Assembly (NCBI GenBank): GCA_900104375.1
Contig: LT629302.1
Coordinates: 2,754,001-2,818,000 of the forward strand
DNA length: 64,000 nucleotides
Reading direction: 5' to 3'
DNA from: Flavobacteriaceae bacterium MAR_2010_188
Lineage (GTDB): Bacteria > Bacteroidota > Bacteroidia > Flavobacteriales > Flavobacteriaceae
How positions within the stretch are numbered: the first letter of the stretch is position 1; every line of letters begins with the position of its first letter. This document shows, piece by piece, positions 1 to 7,679 of the stretch. A model generated the notes under the pieces. The model was not told where the DNA came from and made no database searches. It saw only the letters and a program-made list of their open reading frames with translations. Both the position numbers and the translations under genes were made by a program.

Positions 1-135
1 CAACGAAAATCAATAGTGCAATAAATACGGAGAGGAAATAAGGCAATCGCGGATTAAACTCTTTTAGTACTTTCGTAAAAATTCCTTTAATCTGTCTATA
101 ACCTTTTCTTGGAATTCTATCATCCTTGGCTAATA
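1..135 (-). CDS. Partial membrane-protein reading frame leaving the left edge, no usable start codon
   Basis: On the minus strand an open frame runs from about position 135 off the left edge. It reads as a charged N-terminus (LLAKDDRIPRKGYRQIK) followed by a hydrophobic stretch (PYFLSVFIALLIF) typical of a first membrane helix. There is no ATG, GTG or TTG between the upstream in-frame stop and this sequence. The codon where a start would be expected (before AKDD) is TTA, one base from TTG. It may use a non-standard start, be a 5'-damaged gene, or carry a sequence error. The composition looks like real coding sequence, but I do not recognise the family. Confidence 0.4.
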
Positions 136-240
136 ACGTAGTTTAGTGAAGATGCAAGATATTTATACTTTCTAAAGTAAATCTTCAGATGGGCAGCATT
201 GAATTTTTGCTATTATTTTAATAATCACAAGCTGAAAAAC

Positions 241-268
241 AAAAAACCCCAACATTTCTGTTGAGGTT
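241..268 (-). terminator. Rho-independent terminator after tRNA-Leu
   Basis: On the minus strand the sequence CCTCAACA-GAAA-TGTTGGGG forms an 8 bp stem with a stable tetraloop and one wobble pair, followed by a run of six T. It begins a few bases after the tRNA 3' end and would stop transcription of the GIY-YIG/tRNA unit. Confidence 0.8.
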
Positions 269-270
269 TG

Positions 271-350
271 TACCTTGGGCGGGAATCGAACCCGCACTCC
301 GAAGAACTGGATTTTGAATCCAGCGCGTCTACCAATTCCGCCACCAAGGC
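271..350 (-). tRNA. tRNA-Leu (anticodon CAA)
   Basis: Folded by eye on the minus strand. The acceptor stem GCCTTGG pairs with CCAAGGT, with a wobble at the end. The anticodon stem CTGGA/TCCAG encloses the loop TTCAAAA, giving anticodon CAA for UUG codons. There is a variable arm with a TTCG turn, a T-stem GCGGG/CCCGC with loop TTCGATT, and discriminator A. The extra arm is typical of leucine tRNAs. CCA is not encoded and would be added after transcription. The 5' end lies 3 nt after the stop codon of the GIY-YIG gene, so the two are probably co-transcribed. Confidence 0.95.
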
Positions 351-353
351 AAT

Positions 354-611
354 CTAATGAGTATCACTGTTGTCTCTTAAATATCTGAGTCTGTCTTTAC
401 CAACACCCGACTTCCAATATTTTTCTCTTCTTCTTGCTTCTTCTAATGAAGCATCAATGTTCTCTAAAAAAATAAGCTCAAATGGTCGATATGGTTTTGT
501 CGTCTTTTCTCTTCCACCATTATGCCTTTTAATTCTCGCTTCACAATCCTTAGTTAGTCCTACATAAATATAATTTCTAGATTTGCTAGACATAGCATAA
601 ATATAATACAT
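354..611 (-). CDS. Small GIY-YIG nuclease-family protein
   Basis: An 85-residue single-domain GIY-YIG protein of the YhbQ/UPF0213 type. The N-terminus carries the two family tyrosine motifs (YIYAM near residue 3 and YIYVGLT near residue 14). They are followed by the EARIKRHN segment with the conserved arginine, and a C-terminal E-A-R-R-R-E-K-YWK helix. Proteins of this group are predicted to be structure-specific DNA endonucleases, but most have no assigned job. Its stop codon is only 3 nt from the 5' end of tRNA-Leu on the same strand. A cluster of palindromic hairpins lies just upstream. That setting suggests a selfish or repeat-associated nuclease, which is inference. Confidence 0.85.
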   Translation of the reverse strand: MYYIYAMSSKSRNYIYVGLTKDCEARIKRHNGGREKTTKPYRPFELIFLENIDASLEEARRREKYWKSGVGKDRLRYLRDNSDTH

Positions 612-636
612 ATAGCTAAGAACATAATTTAGCGCG

Positions 637-708
637 CCTGCCTGTCGGCAGACAGGTCTACCAATCCTACCTTCGGTAGGCTAATCCGCTTTACCTGCCT
701 TTGGCAGG
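637..708. repeat. Cluster of three short palindromic hairpins (CCTRCC...GGYAGG type)
   Basis: Three perfect hairpins follow one another: CCTGTC-GGCA-GACAGG at 641-656, which also overlaps an alternative CTGCC/GGCAG stem, CCTACC-TTC-GGTAGG at 666-680, and CCTGCC-TTT-GGCAGG at 694-708. They share a core, suggesting one REP-like family. A related hairpin, TTCCTGC-CTTC-GCAGGAA, occurs at 55590-55607. They sit in the gap between the divergent GIY-YIG and prs genes, upstream of the prs promoter. None has the T-run of an intrinsic terminator. Confidence 0.75.
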
Positions 709-781
709 CACTTGAGCAAATCGGACAGCAAAATTATAAAAATTTCAGTTACAATCAAGCTAAATAAGTCGGTTTTATAGT

Positions 782-810
782 TTTGCAGTCCAAATAAATT
801 CCTAAATTTG
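782..810 (+). promoter_or_regulatory. Promoter of prs
   Basis: A TTTG element (781-786 region, TTTTGC) is followed after about 18 nt by TAAATTTG at 803-810. This is an exact match to the Bacteroidota -7 consensus TAnnTTTG. Transcription would begin near 817, which rules out a translation start at 808 and supports the ATG at 862. Confidence 0.7.
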
Positions 811-861
811 CACCTCGTTTTACCGAAGCGAGATAATTCTTTAGATAACAACTTGTTAGTT

Positions 862-1803
862 ATGCCAGATACTAAAACAGAAGCTAAGATTTTTGCATGT
901 TCCCAAAGTCAGGAACTTGCAGAAAAAATCGCCTTGCGTTTTGGCACAAAACTCGGTAAGGTCATAACATCTACTTATAGCGATGGTGAATTTCAACCTT
1001 CCTACGAAGAGTCTATAAGAGGAACAAGAATATTCATTATTGGTTCTACCCATCCTGGGCCAAAGAATTTAATGGAAATGCTCTTGATGATCGATGCTGC
1101 TAAAAGAGCTTCTGCTAGACACGTAACTGCCGTTTTACCATATTTTGGTTGGGCAAGACAGGATAGAAAAGATAAGCCTAGGGTGCCGATTGCAGCTAAA
1201 TTAGTTGCAAAAATGCTGGAGGCCGCAGGAGCAACAAGGATAATTACAATGGATCTTCATGCTGATCAGATTCAAGGTTTTTTTGAAAAACCAGTTGATC
1301 ATCTTTTTGCGTCTACTGTTTTTCTTCCCTATTTAAAGAGCCTTAATTTAAGTGATTTAACGATTGCTTCCCCAGATATGGGTGGTTCTAAAAGAGCCTA
1401 TGCCTATTCTAAGGCTTTAGAAAGTGATGTAGTAATTTGTTATAAGCAGCGAGAGAAAGCTAACATCATCTCTCATATGGAACTTATTGGTGATGTAACC
1501 GGTAAAAATGTAGTCTTAGTAGACGATATGGTAGACACCGCCGGAACATTGACCAAAGCCGCCGACCTAATGATTGAGAGAGGTGCTATTAGTGTTAGAG
1601 CGATTTGTACCCATCCTATCCTTTCTGGCGACGCTTATGAAAGATTGGAAAAGTCGAAACTAGAAAAGTTGATCGTTACGGATTCTATTCCTCTTAAAAA
1701 ACACAGTGACAAAATACATGTTATTAGCTGTGCCGACCTTTTCGCAGATGTTATGCACAATGTGCACTACAATAAATCGATCAGTTCAAAATTTGTGATG
1801 TAA
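862..1803 (+). CDS. prs: Ribose-phosphate pyrophosphokinase
   Basis: Makes phosphoribosyl pyrophosphate from ribose 5-phosphate and ATP in the cytoplasm, feeding purine, pyrimidine, histidine, tryptophan and NAD synthesis. The 313-residue length is normal for class I enzymes. Visible signatures are the N-terminal TKIFACSQ region, the YFGWARQDRKDKPR segment, the metal-binding MDLHADQIQGFF motif near residue 131 and the PRPP loop VVLVDDMVDTAGTL near residue 217. An in-frame ATG exists at 808, but it lies inside the promoter -7 box. I therefore start at 862, where the protein begins MPDTKTEAK. The L25 gene follows 56 nt downstream, a pairing common in Bacteroidota. Confidence 0.95.
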   Translation: MPDTKTEAKIFACSQSQELAEKIALRFGTKLGKVITSTYSDGEFQPSYEESIRGTRIFIIGSTHPGPKNLMEMLLMIDAAKRASARHVTAVLPYFGWARQDRKDKPRVPIAAKLVAKMLEAAGATRIITMDLHADQIQGFFEKPVDHLFASTVFLPYLKSLNLSDLTIASPDMGGSKRAYAYSKALESDVVICYKQREKANIISHMELIGDVTGKNVVLVDDMVDTAGTLTKAADLMIERGAISVRAICTHPILSGDAYERLEKSKLEKLIVTDSIPLKKHSDKIHVISCADLFADVMHNVHYNKSISSKFVM

Positions 1804-1859
1804 TCCTAATTAAGGATTAGATTAAATAAAAAGTAAATTATAAACCATAATAAATTAAA

Positions 1860-2525
1860 ATGAAATCAATTACAATCAACGGATCTAAAAGAGAAAGCGT
1901 GGGCAAAAAAGCAACAAAAGCCTTACGTAATGCTGGAGAGGTTCCTTGCGTACTATACGGAGGAGACAAGCCAGTTCATTTTTCAGCACCAGAACTTGCA
2001 TTCTCTAAACTAGTGTACACTCCAAGTGCGCATACAGTTGTGATTGCTGTGGAAGGTGGCGAAACTTTTGATGCTATCATCCAAGACATTCAATTTCATC
2101 CTGTTACCGATAGGATTCTTCACATTGACTTTTATCAGTTATTTGAAGATAAAGAAATCACTATGGAAATTCCGGTTCATATCATCGGGTCTTCTAAGGG
2201 TGTATTGAACGGTGGTGTATTAAGAAAAAACAACCGTAAATTAAGGGTGAAGGCATTACCTTCTAAGTTACCAGATTATTTGGAAGCAGATATTACCCCT
2301 TTAAAAATCGGAGGTAAATTATATGTTACTGATTTGGAAAATGAGGACTACACCATTATGCATACTGATAATACAGTAGTATGTATGGTTAAAACTGCTA
2401 GAGCAGCAATTGTTGAACTTGGCGATGAAGAAGAGGAAGATGTTGAAGGAGCTGAAGGAGAAGAAACAGATGCTTCTGATGTACCAGCAACAGAAACAGA
2501 TGATGTAGCTGCAGTAAAAGAATAG
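1860..2525 (+). CDS. rplY: 50S ribosomal protein L25/general stress protein Ctc
   Basis: Binds 5S rRNA in the large ribosomal subunit. The 221-residue protein is the long Ctc/TL5 form. An N-terminal L25 barrel ([28 protein letters not shown], written here only in part: GKKATKALR and VPCVLYGG) is followed by the C-terminal Ctc domain. A strongly acidic tail of about 30 residues ([13 protein letters not shown]) ends the protein, as is usual in Bacteroidota. The gene starts at an ATG preceded by an A/T-rich leader and lies directly downstream of prs. It ends at an intrinsic terminator, so prs-ctc is probably one transcript. Confidence 0.93.
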   Translation: MKSITINGSKRESVGKKATKALRNAGEVPCVLYGGDKPVHFSAPELAFSKLVYTPSAHTVVIAVEGGETFDAIIQDIQFHPVTDRILHIDFYQLFEDKEITMEIPVHIIGSSKGVLNGGVLRKNNRKLRVKALPSKLPDYLEADITPLKIGGKLYVTDLENEDYTIMHTDNTVVCMVKTARAAIVELGDEEEEDVEGAEGEETDASDVPATETDDVAAVKE

Positions 2526-2549
2526 TAGAAATTTCTATTTTATATAAGA

Positions 2550-2578
2550 GCATTCCGCAGTTGCGGGATGCTTTTTTT
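2550..2578 (+). terminator. Terminator after L25
   Basis: GCATTCCGC-AGTT-GCGGGATGC forms a 9 bp stem with one wobble pair and is followed by seven T. It starts 24 nt after the L25 stop codon. Confidence 0.85.
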
Positions 2579-2600
2579 ATTTTTACGCGATATTTAAAAA

Positions 2601-3236
2601 ATGTTAGACTTCTTTAAATCTATTTTCGGGTTTAGTAAAACCAAAGTCGAAGAGCCAAATATTGATGCTATGAAAAAATTCTTGATTGTTGGTCTGGGTA
2701 ATATTGGCGACGAGTATAAAGAAACCAGACACAATATCGGTTTTAAGATCGTGGAATATTTGGCTGAAAAAGAAGAAGTAAATTTCAGCCCAGATAAATT
2801 AGGAGATACTGCAAGCTTTAGATTCAAAGGACGACAGTTTATTATGTTAAAGCCAAGCACCTATATGAACTTAAGTGGCAAATCTGTCGTATACTGGATG
2901 CAGAAAGAAAATATCCCCATGGAAAATCTTTTGGTAATTACCGACGACCTTAATCTGTCTTTCGGAACTATTAGGGTAAAGACCAAAGGAAGCGATGGCG
3001 GACATAATGGCCTTAAGGATATTCAAAATAAACTACAAACTACTGATTACAATCGTTTTAGGTTTGGTATTAGCGATGCTTTTAGCAAGGGGCGACAGGT
3101 CGATTATGTTTTGGGTGAGTGGGATGAAGATGAGCGATCAAAACTTAAAGAAAGATTAGAGAAATCTAGTGAAGTCATTAAATCATTTGGCACGGCAGGC
3201 ATCAATAATACCATGAACCAGTTTAATGGAACCTAG
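2601..3236 (+). CDS. pth: Peptidyl-tRNA hydrolase
   Basis: Cleaves peptidyl-tRNA released from stalled ribosomes, recycling tRNA. Recognised by GLGNIG with the substrate-binding Asn at residue 34, RHNIGF with the catalytic His at 44, [10 protein letters not shown], the TDDLNLSFG segment with the conserved Asp, and GGHNGLKDI. The core is of normal size. An N-terminal extension of 23 residues ([15 protein letters not shown]...) precedes the usual start MKKFLIVG at 2670. Similar extensions occur in flavobacterial homologues, so I keep the longer form, but the inner ATG at 2670 could be the true start. Confidence 0.93.
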   Translation: MLDFFKSIFGFSKTKVEEPNIDAMKKFLIVGLGNIGDEYKETRHNIGFKIVEYLAEKEEVNFSPDKLGDTASFRFKGRQFIMLKPSTYMNLSGKSVVYWMQKENIPMENLLVITDDLNLSFGTIRVKTKGSDGGHNGLKDIQNKLQTTDYNRFRFGISDAFSKGRQVDYVLGEWDEDERSKLKERLEKSSEVIKSFGTAGINNTMNQFNGT

Positions 3237-3325
3237 GGTCATGCATTTTATCTATTATCAAAGTATTGAGGTAATAAGTTCGTATAATAATCGTTAATTT
3301 CCCGCCGGGAATAATTAGTTGCGCT

Positions 3326-5281
3326 ATGAATAAATTTTTTATTTCGACCCTTATCCTTTTTCTATTTATCGGAATACAGTCCTTTGGACAGAAATCTTAT
3401 TCAACCGAAAATCTTAAACGTTCTGAAGATGGCATCATCCGTTGCCTGACTGACCAGAATACAGAATATCTTCAAAAGCGCAATCCTGATTATAAGAAGA
3501 TTAAAAACCTTCAAGAGAAAATATCAAAGCAAAGGAATTTAAAAGTATCTGGAGTTGCTGAGGTTATAAGAATTCCTGTTGTTGTTCATGTAATCAATAA
3601 CGGCGAAGCAATAGGCTCTGGCACTAACATTTCTGATGCCCAGGTTATTTCACAAATACGGGTTCTTAATGAAGACTTTAGAAGAATTTCGGGTACTCGC
3701 GGTTTTAATACCCATCCTGATGGCGCGGATACGGAAATTGAATTCTATTTAGCTAAAGAAGATCCCAATTGTAACCCAACGACCGGTATTGATCGTATTA
3801 ATTTATCGAACCTTAGCACATCTTGGTCGGGACCTGGTGGAAATACCGATAATGTTTTAAAGCCTCAAACTATTTGGGACTCTAACCGCTACATGAACAT
3901 CTGGACGGTGAAATTTTCTGATAACGACAATTTGGGTTTTGCCCAATTTCCCGGTGGATCAGATACGACCGACGGTATTGTGATTTCGTACGATTCTTTT
4001 GGGTCTATCGATACAGCAGGTGTAGTTCTTAGCCCGCCATATAATTTAGGTAGAACGACCACCCATGAAGTTGGTCATTATTTTGGTCTTTACCACACCT
4101 TCAACGGTAAAAGTTGTACCGGTACAGGCGACTTCGCAGACGATACTCCGCCAACAAATGTTGAAAATTATGGCTGCCCAACGACGATTCCTGATTCTTG
4201 CCCGGGAGGCGATGATGATATGATTGAAAACTATATGGATTATAGTGATGATATCTGTATGAACATTTTCACCAATGACCAAGCCGCGATTATGCGCTCT
4301 TATTTGGATGACCAGGAATTTAGATTAACATTGGCAAATTCTAATATTTCTGATACGCCTCCGAGTGAAATACAATTCGACACTAGCGTAACTCTGTTAA
4401 ACCTTAATACCGATAATTGTATTGGTGAAATAACGCCAAAGATTAAATTGGCAAACTACGGAACATCCACCTTAACTTCTACCACTATTCTTTATCAAAT
4501 AAATGGAGGTGTGGTACAAGAATATAATTGGTCTGGATCCTTAGCCCAAAATCAGTCTACCATTATTTCACTGCCAACTCAAAATCCACCGGAAGGAGAC
4601 AATGTCTTTTTGGTAAAATTAGATAGAGATAGTTCAGATGACCGCGATTGCAATAATGAAGATGCCAATAACTTCGAGATAACGCCAGCCTATCAAAATA
4701 TTAATCAAATAGTTTTCACCTTGTTAACTGACGATTATAGTGAGGAAACAAGCTGGGAATTAAAGGATAGCTCAGGAACCATTCTATATTCTGATAGTTA
4801 TAATTCTGGAGCAGATAATAATAAACTATTTACCGAAACCTTTAATATTGCTCAGGATCAATGTTACACATTTACTATTTACGATTCAGAAAGTGATGGA
4901 ATTTGCTGTACTTATGGCGAAGGCTATTATCAACTTGCCACTCCCGCAGGAGCAATTATTAAAAGAGGTGGTGAATTTGCGGGCATTGAGACGACCACAA
5001 TCTCTACCATAGAAAGAGTTGTAGACCCCGGAACTTCAAATGAAAAAATAAGGATTTACCCTAACCCAACCTTAATCAACTTTAAGATTGATTTGGTCTC
5101 GGGTGAAAAGCTTCCTAAAAATTATCAGATTTTCAATTCTCTTGGACAGTTAATGCTCGATGCAAAAATACAGACCGAAGACGATTTAATCGTGAATACA
5201 GTTGCGCTTAGCAACGGGATCTATTTTCTTAGGATTTACAGGACGGATAAGACCACGGTAATCCCGTTCATCAAAAAATAA
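3326..5281 (+). CDS. Secreted M43-family metalloprotease with type IX sorting tail
   Basis: A 651-residue secreted zinc protease of the pappalysin (M43) family. A signal peptide (MNKFFISTLILFLFIGIQSFGQ) precedes a pro-region. The catalytic domain contains the metzincin site HEVGHYFGLYH starting at residue 250 and the Met-turn ENYMDY further on. Middle regions look like beta-sandwich domains. The C-terminus from about residue 575 (IRIYPNPT...GIYFLRIYR) matches type A sorting signals recognised by the type IX secretion system, so the protein should be exported across the outer membrane and anchored or released. Cysteines paired around the active site are common in this family. The natural substrate is unknown. 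Confidence 0.93.
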   Translation: MNKFFISTLILFLFIGIQSFGQKSYSTENLKRSEDGIIRCLTDQNTEYLQKRNPDYKKIKNLQEKISKQRNLKVSGVAEVIRIPVVVHVINNGEAIGSGTNISDAQVISQIRVLNEDFRRISGTRGFNTHPDGADTEIEFYLAKEDPNCNPTTGIDRINLSNLSTSWSGPGGNTDNVLKPQTIWDSNRYMNIWTVKFSDNDNLGFAQFPGGSDTTDGIVISYDSFGSIDTAGVVLSPPYNLGRTTTHEVGHYFGLYHTFNGKSCTGTGDFADDTPPTNVENYGCPTTIPDSCPGGDDDMIENYMDYSDDICMNIFTNDQAAIMRSYLDDQEFRLTLANSNISDTPPSEIQFDTSVTLLNLNTDNCIGEITPKIKLANYGTSTLTSTTILYQINGGVVQEYNWSGSLAQNQSTIISLPTQNPPEGDNVFLVKLDRDSSDDRDCNNEDANNFEITPAYQNINQIVFTLLTDDYSEETSWELKDSSGTILYSDSYNSGADNNKLFTETFNIAQDQCYTFTIYDSESDGICCTYGEGYYQLATPAGAIIKRGGEFAGIETTTISTIERVVDPGTSNEKIRIYPNPTLINFKIDLVSGEKLPKNYQIFNSLGQLMLDAKIQTEDDLIVNTVALSNGIYFLRIYRTDKTTVIPFIKK

Positions 5282-5360
5282 TTTAAGTTGAATAGGTTTT
5301 CTTATAAGATTCAACCTTTCTAGCCATGTTTTTAATAGCTATTTTTACAAAAAATTAGAC

Positions 5361-6293
5361 TTGAAAAGACATAAGCTTTCTGACCCTTACCCAACAAATC
5401 CTACGGTTTTAACCATCGGCACCTTTGATGGCGTGCATCTTGGGCATCAGAAAATCATTTCAAGAATTATTGAAGTTGCAAAATCTAAAGGATTAGAATC
5501 TACCATTCTTACTTTTTTTCCGCATCCACGTATGGTGTTACAACCAGATGTAGAAATAAAATTATTGAACACTATAGATGAACGGCGCGAAATCCTAAAG
5601 GGATTTGGAGTAGAAACATTGATCATTAAAAATTTCACTAAAGAGTTTGCAGATTATACCGCAGAAGATTACGTAAAGCAAGTTCTGCTAGACCAACTCC
5701 ACGCACAATATATGGTAATTGGCTACGACCACCACTTCGGAAGGCGTAGAAGTGCTGGTATTGAAGAACTAAAACAACTGAGTGAAATATTCGATTTTGA
5801 GGTTGAAGAAATTTCAGCAAAAGATATTGACGATGTCTCGATAAGTTCTACCAAAATCAGAAGAGCCTTAGATGAAGGCGACGTTGAAACCGCCAATAGT
5901 TATCTGGGATATTCATTTTACATTACTGGGAGCGTGGTAAAAGGCAAAGGTCTGGGGCACACGATTAATTTCCCGACCGCAAATATTCAGATTAAGGAAA
6001 ATTATAAACTAATCCCGAAAAATGGGGTTTATGTGGTTAGCGCCAGTACGGAGTTCGGTGAATTTTTTGGAATGATGAATATTGGGACAAATCCTACCGT
6101 CGGTGGCAAAAAACAATCGTTGGAGGTGAATCTCTTCAACTTTGATGAGAATATCTACGAGACTTCAATTAAGGTGAAATTTCTAAGCAGACTGCGTGAT
6201 GAGGTTAAATTTGAAACTTTGGACCATTTAAAACTTCAACTTAATAGCGATAAAAAATCGGCTCAAGAATATATAGATTCGATTGATGGATAG
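5361..6293 (+). CDS. ribF: Bifunctional riboflavin kinase/FAD synthetase
   Basis: Phosphorylates riboflavin to FMN and adenylates FMN to FAD. The N-terminal nucleotidyltransferase half shows GTFDGVHLGH near residue 20, GYDHHFGRRRSAG and SSTKIRRAL. The C-terminal flavokinase half shows GKGLGHTINFPTANI and GMMNIGTNPTVGG. The 310-residue length is standard. The start is TTG at 5361, since no ATG precedes the conserved GTFDGVH block. The next gene's ATG lies 8 nt inside the end of ribF, indicating translational coupling. Confidence 0.94.
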   Translation: MKRHKLSDPYPTNPTVLTIGTFDGVHLGHQKIISRIIEVAKSKGLESTILTFFPHPRMVLQPDVEIKLLNTIDERREILKGFGVETLIIKNFTKEFADYTAEDYVKQVLLDQLHAQYMVIGYDHHFGRRRSAGIEELKQLSEIFDFEVEEISAKDIDDVSISSTKIRRALDEGDVETANSYLGYSFYITGSVVKGKGLGHTINFPTANIQIKENYKLIPKNGVYVVSASTEFGEFFGMMNIGTNPTVGGKKQSLEVNLFNFDENIYETSIKVKFLSRLRDEVKFETLDHLKLQLNSDKKSAQEYIDSIDG

Positions 6294-7599
6294 AGTGCTT
6301 TTTAAACATATAGACAATAGTCCATTGATTCTTTTTAGGATTGCTTTTGGTTTACTGATAGCTATCGAAGGTTTTGGAGGAATCGCTACAGGTTGGGTAA
6401 AACGAACGTTGATAGAACCCTCCCATACCTTCACTTTTATTGGATTTGATTGGCTTCAACCACTTCCAGGTAACGGAATGCTTTACTATTATGCCGTAAT
6501 GGGAATCTTAGGAATCTTCGTGATGATCGGCTTTAAGTATCGCTATAGTATGCTGGCCTTTACTATCATGTGGACCGCCACGTATTTAATGCAAAAGACC
6601 TCCTATAACAATCACTATTATCTTTTAATTCTGCTCAGCTCGTTCATGGTGATTGTTCCCGCTCACCGGTATATGTCGGTAGACGCCAAGCTTAATCCAA
6701 GTATAAAGAGCAATTCTATGCCGCAGTGGTGCGTTGTGATATTTATCCTGCAGATGTTTATCGTATATAGTTATGCGGCAGTTGCAAAAATATACCCAGA
6801 TTGGTTAAATGCATCGGTGCCAGAAATGCTGATGCGGGCGAGAAAAGATTATTGGCTTGTCGGCGGATTTCTACAGCAACATTGGGTGCATTATGCCATA
6901 GCCTATTTCGGCATTATGTTCGATGCTTTTATCATTCCACTTTTATTATTTAAGAAGACCAGGATTTGGGGATTTTTGGCGGGTGTATTCTTTCACCTTT
7001 TTAACTCGTTTATCTTTCACATTGGCATTTTCCCATATATGTCGATTGCGCTTTGTGTGTTTTTCTTTCATCCTAAAACCATTCAATCCATATTTTTTAA
7101 GAGAAAGGATTATTATGATGCAGGCGAAGTGATTATTCCAAATGGTAAAAATCTAGCCATCACTTTATTTTCAATCTATTTTATTGTTCAAATCTGTTTA
7201 CCCTTAAGACATTGGTTTATAAAAGATGATGTGCTCTGGACCGAAGAAGGCCACCGCCTGTCTTGGCGTATGATGCTACGTTCTAGAAGTGGTAATACAA
7301 CTTATAGAGTTGTAGATAAGGCAACCGACTTGAATATTCCATTTAAAATGACCGATTTTTTGACCGACAAACAGATTAAACCTGCAAGCTCTAAACCGGA
7401 TATGATTTGGCAATTCGCCCAAAGACTTAAAAAGCATTATGCCGAAGAAGGTAAAGACGTTAAAGTCTATGTAAATAGTTTTGTGGGGCTTAATGGAGAA
7501 AAAAAACAAAGGATGATCGATCCAACGGTAGATTTAGCTTCGGTACCTTGGGATTTCTTTGAGCATAGCAGCTGGATTCTTCCAAAAAAAATTGAATGA
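6286..7599 (+). CDS. HTTM-domain membrane protein, vitamin K-dependent gamma-carboxylase homologue
   Basis: A 437-residue polytopic membrane protein of the HTTM family, which includes animal vitamin K-dependent gamma-glutamyl carboxylase. Several transmembrane helices are visible (LILFRIAFGLLIAIEGF, LLILLSSFMVIVP, VVIFILQMFIVYSYAAVAKI). The NNHYYLLIL block matches the region of human His160. AAVAKIYPDWL matches the region of the catalytic Lys218 (AGLKKLDADW in the human enzyme), so both key residues appear conserved. A soluble C-terminal part follows. The start at 6286 (ATG) overlaps ribF by 8 nt; a TTG three bases earlier is also possible. Flavobacteria contain menaquinone, which could act as the quinol cofactor. 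No substrate is known. Confidence 0.85.
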   Translation: MDRVLFKHIDNSPLILFRIAFGLLIAIEGFGGIATGWVKRTLIEPSHTFTFIGFDWLQPLPGNGMLYYYAVMGILGIFVMIGFKYRYSMLAFTIMWTATYLMQKTSYNNHYYLLILLSSFMVIVPAHRYMSVDAKLNPSIKSNSMPQWCVVIFILQMFIVYSYAAVAKIYPDWLNASVPEMLMRARKDYWLVGGFLQQHWVHYAIAYFGIMFDAFIIPLLLFKKTRIWGFLAGVFFHLFNSFIFHIGIFPYMSIALCVFFFHPKTIQSIFFKRKDYYDAGEVIIPNGKNLAITLFSIYFIVQICLPLRHWFIKDDVLWTEEGHRLSWRMMLRSRSGNTTYRVVDKATDLNIPFKMTDFLTDKQIKPASSKPDMIWQFAQRLKKHYAEEGKDVKVYVNSFVGLNGEKKQRMIDPTVDLASVPWDFFEHSSWILPKKIE

Positions 7600-7612
7600 C
7601 GCTAATTTAGAG

Positions 7613-7638
7613 TTGCTCTTAAAATCTTGTTATTTTTG
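7613..7638 (+). promoter_or_regulatory. Probable serS promoter
   Basis: TATTTTTG at 7631-7638 is an exact TAnnTTTG match. A TTG lies at 7613-7615, a spacing slightly shorter than usual. The ATG of serS follows 42 nt downstream. Confidence 0.45.
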
Positions 7639-7679
7639 CTGAAGGATTATAGGCTTTAAAAAGCCTCAAAAAATGCATT

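Noticed and set aside
5287-5323. Inverted repeat TTGAAT...ATTCAA after the M43 protease gene
   Set aside because: The stem is only 6 bp, A/T-rich and without a good T-run; it is too weak to call a terminator.
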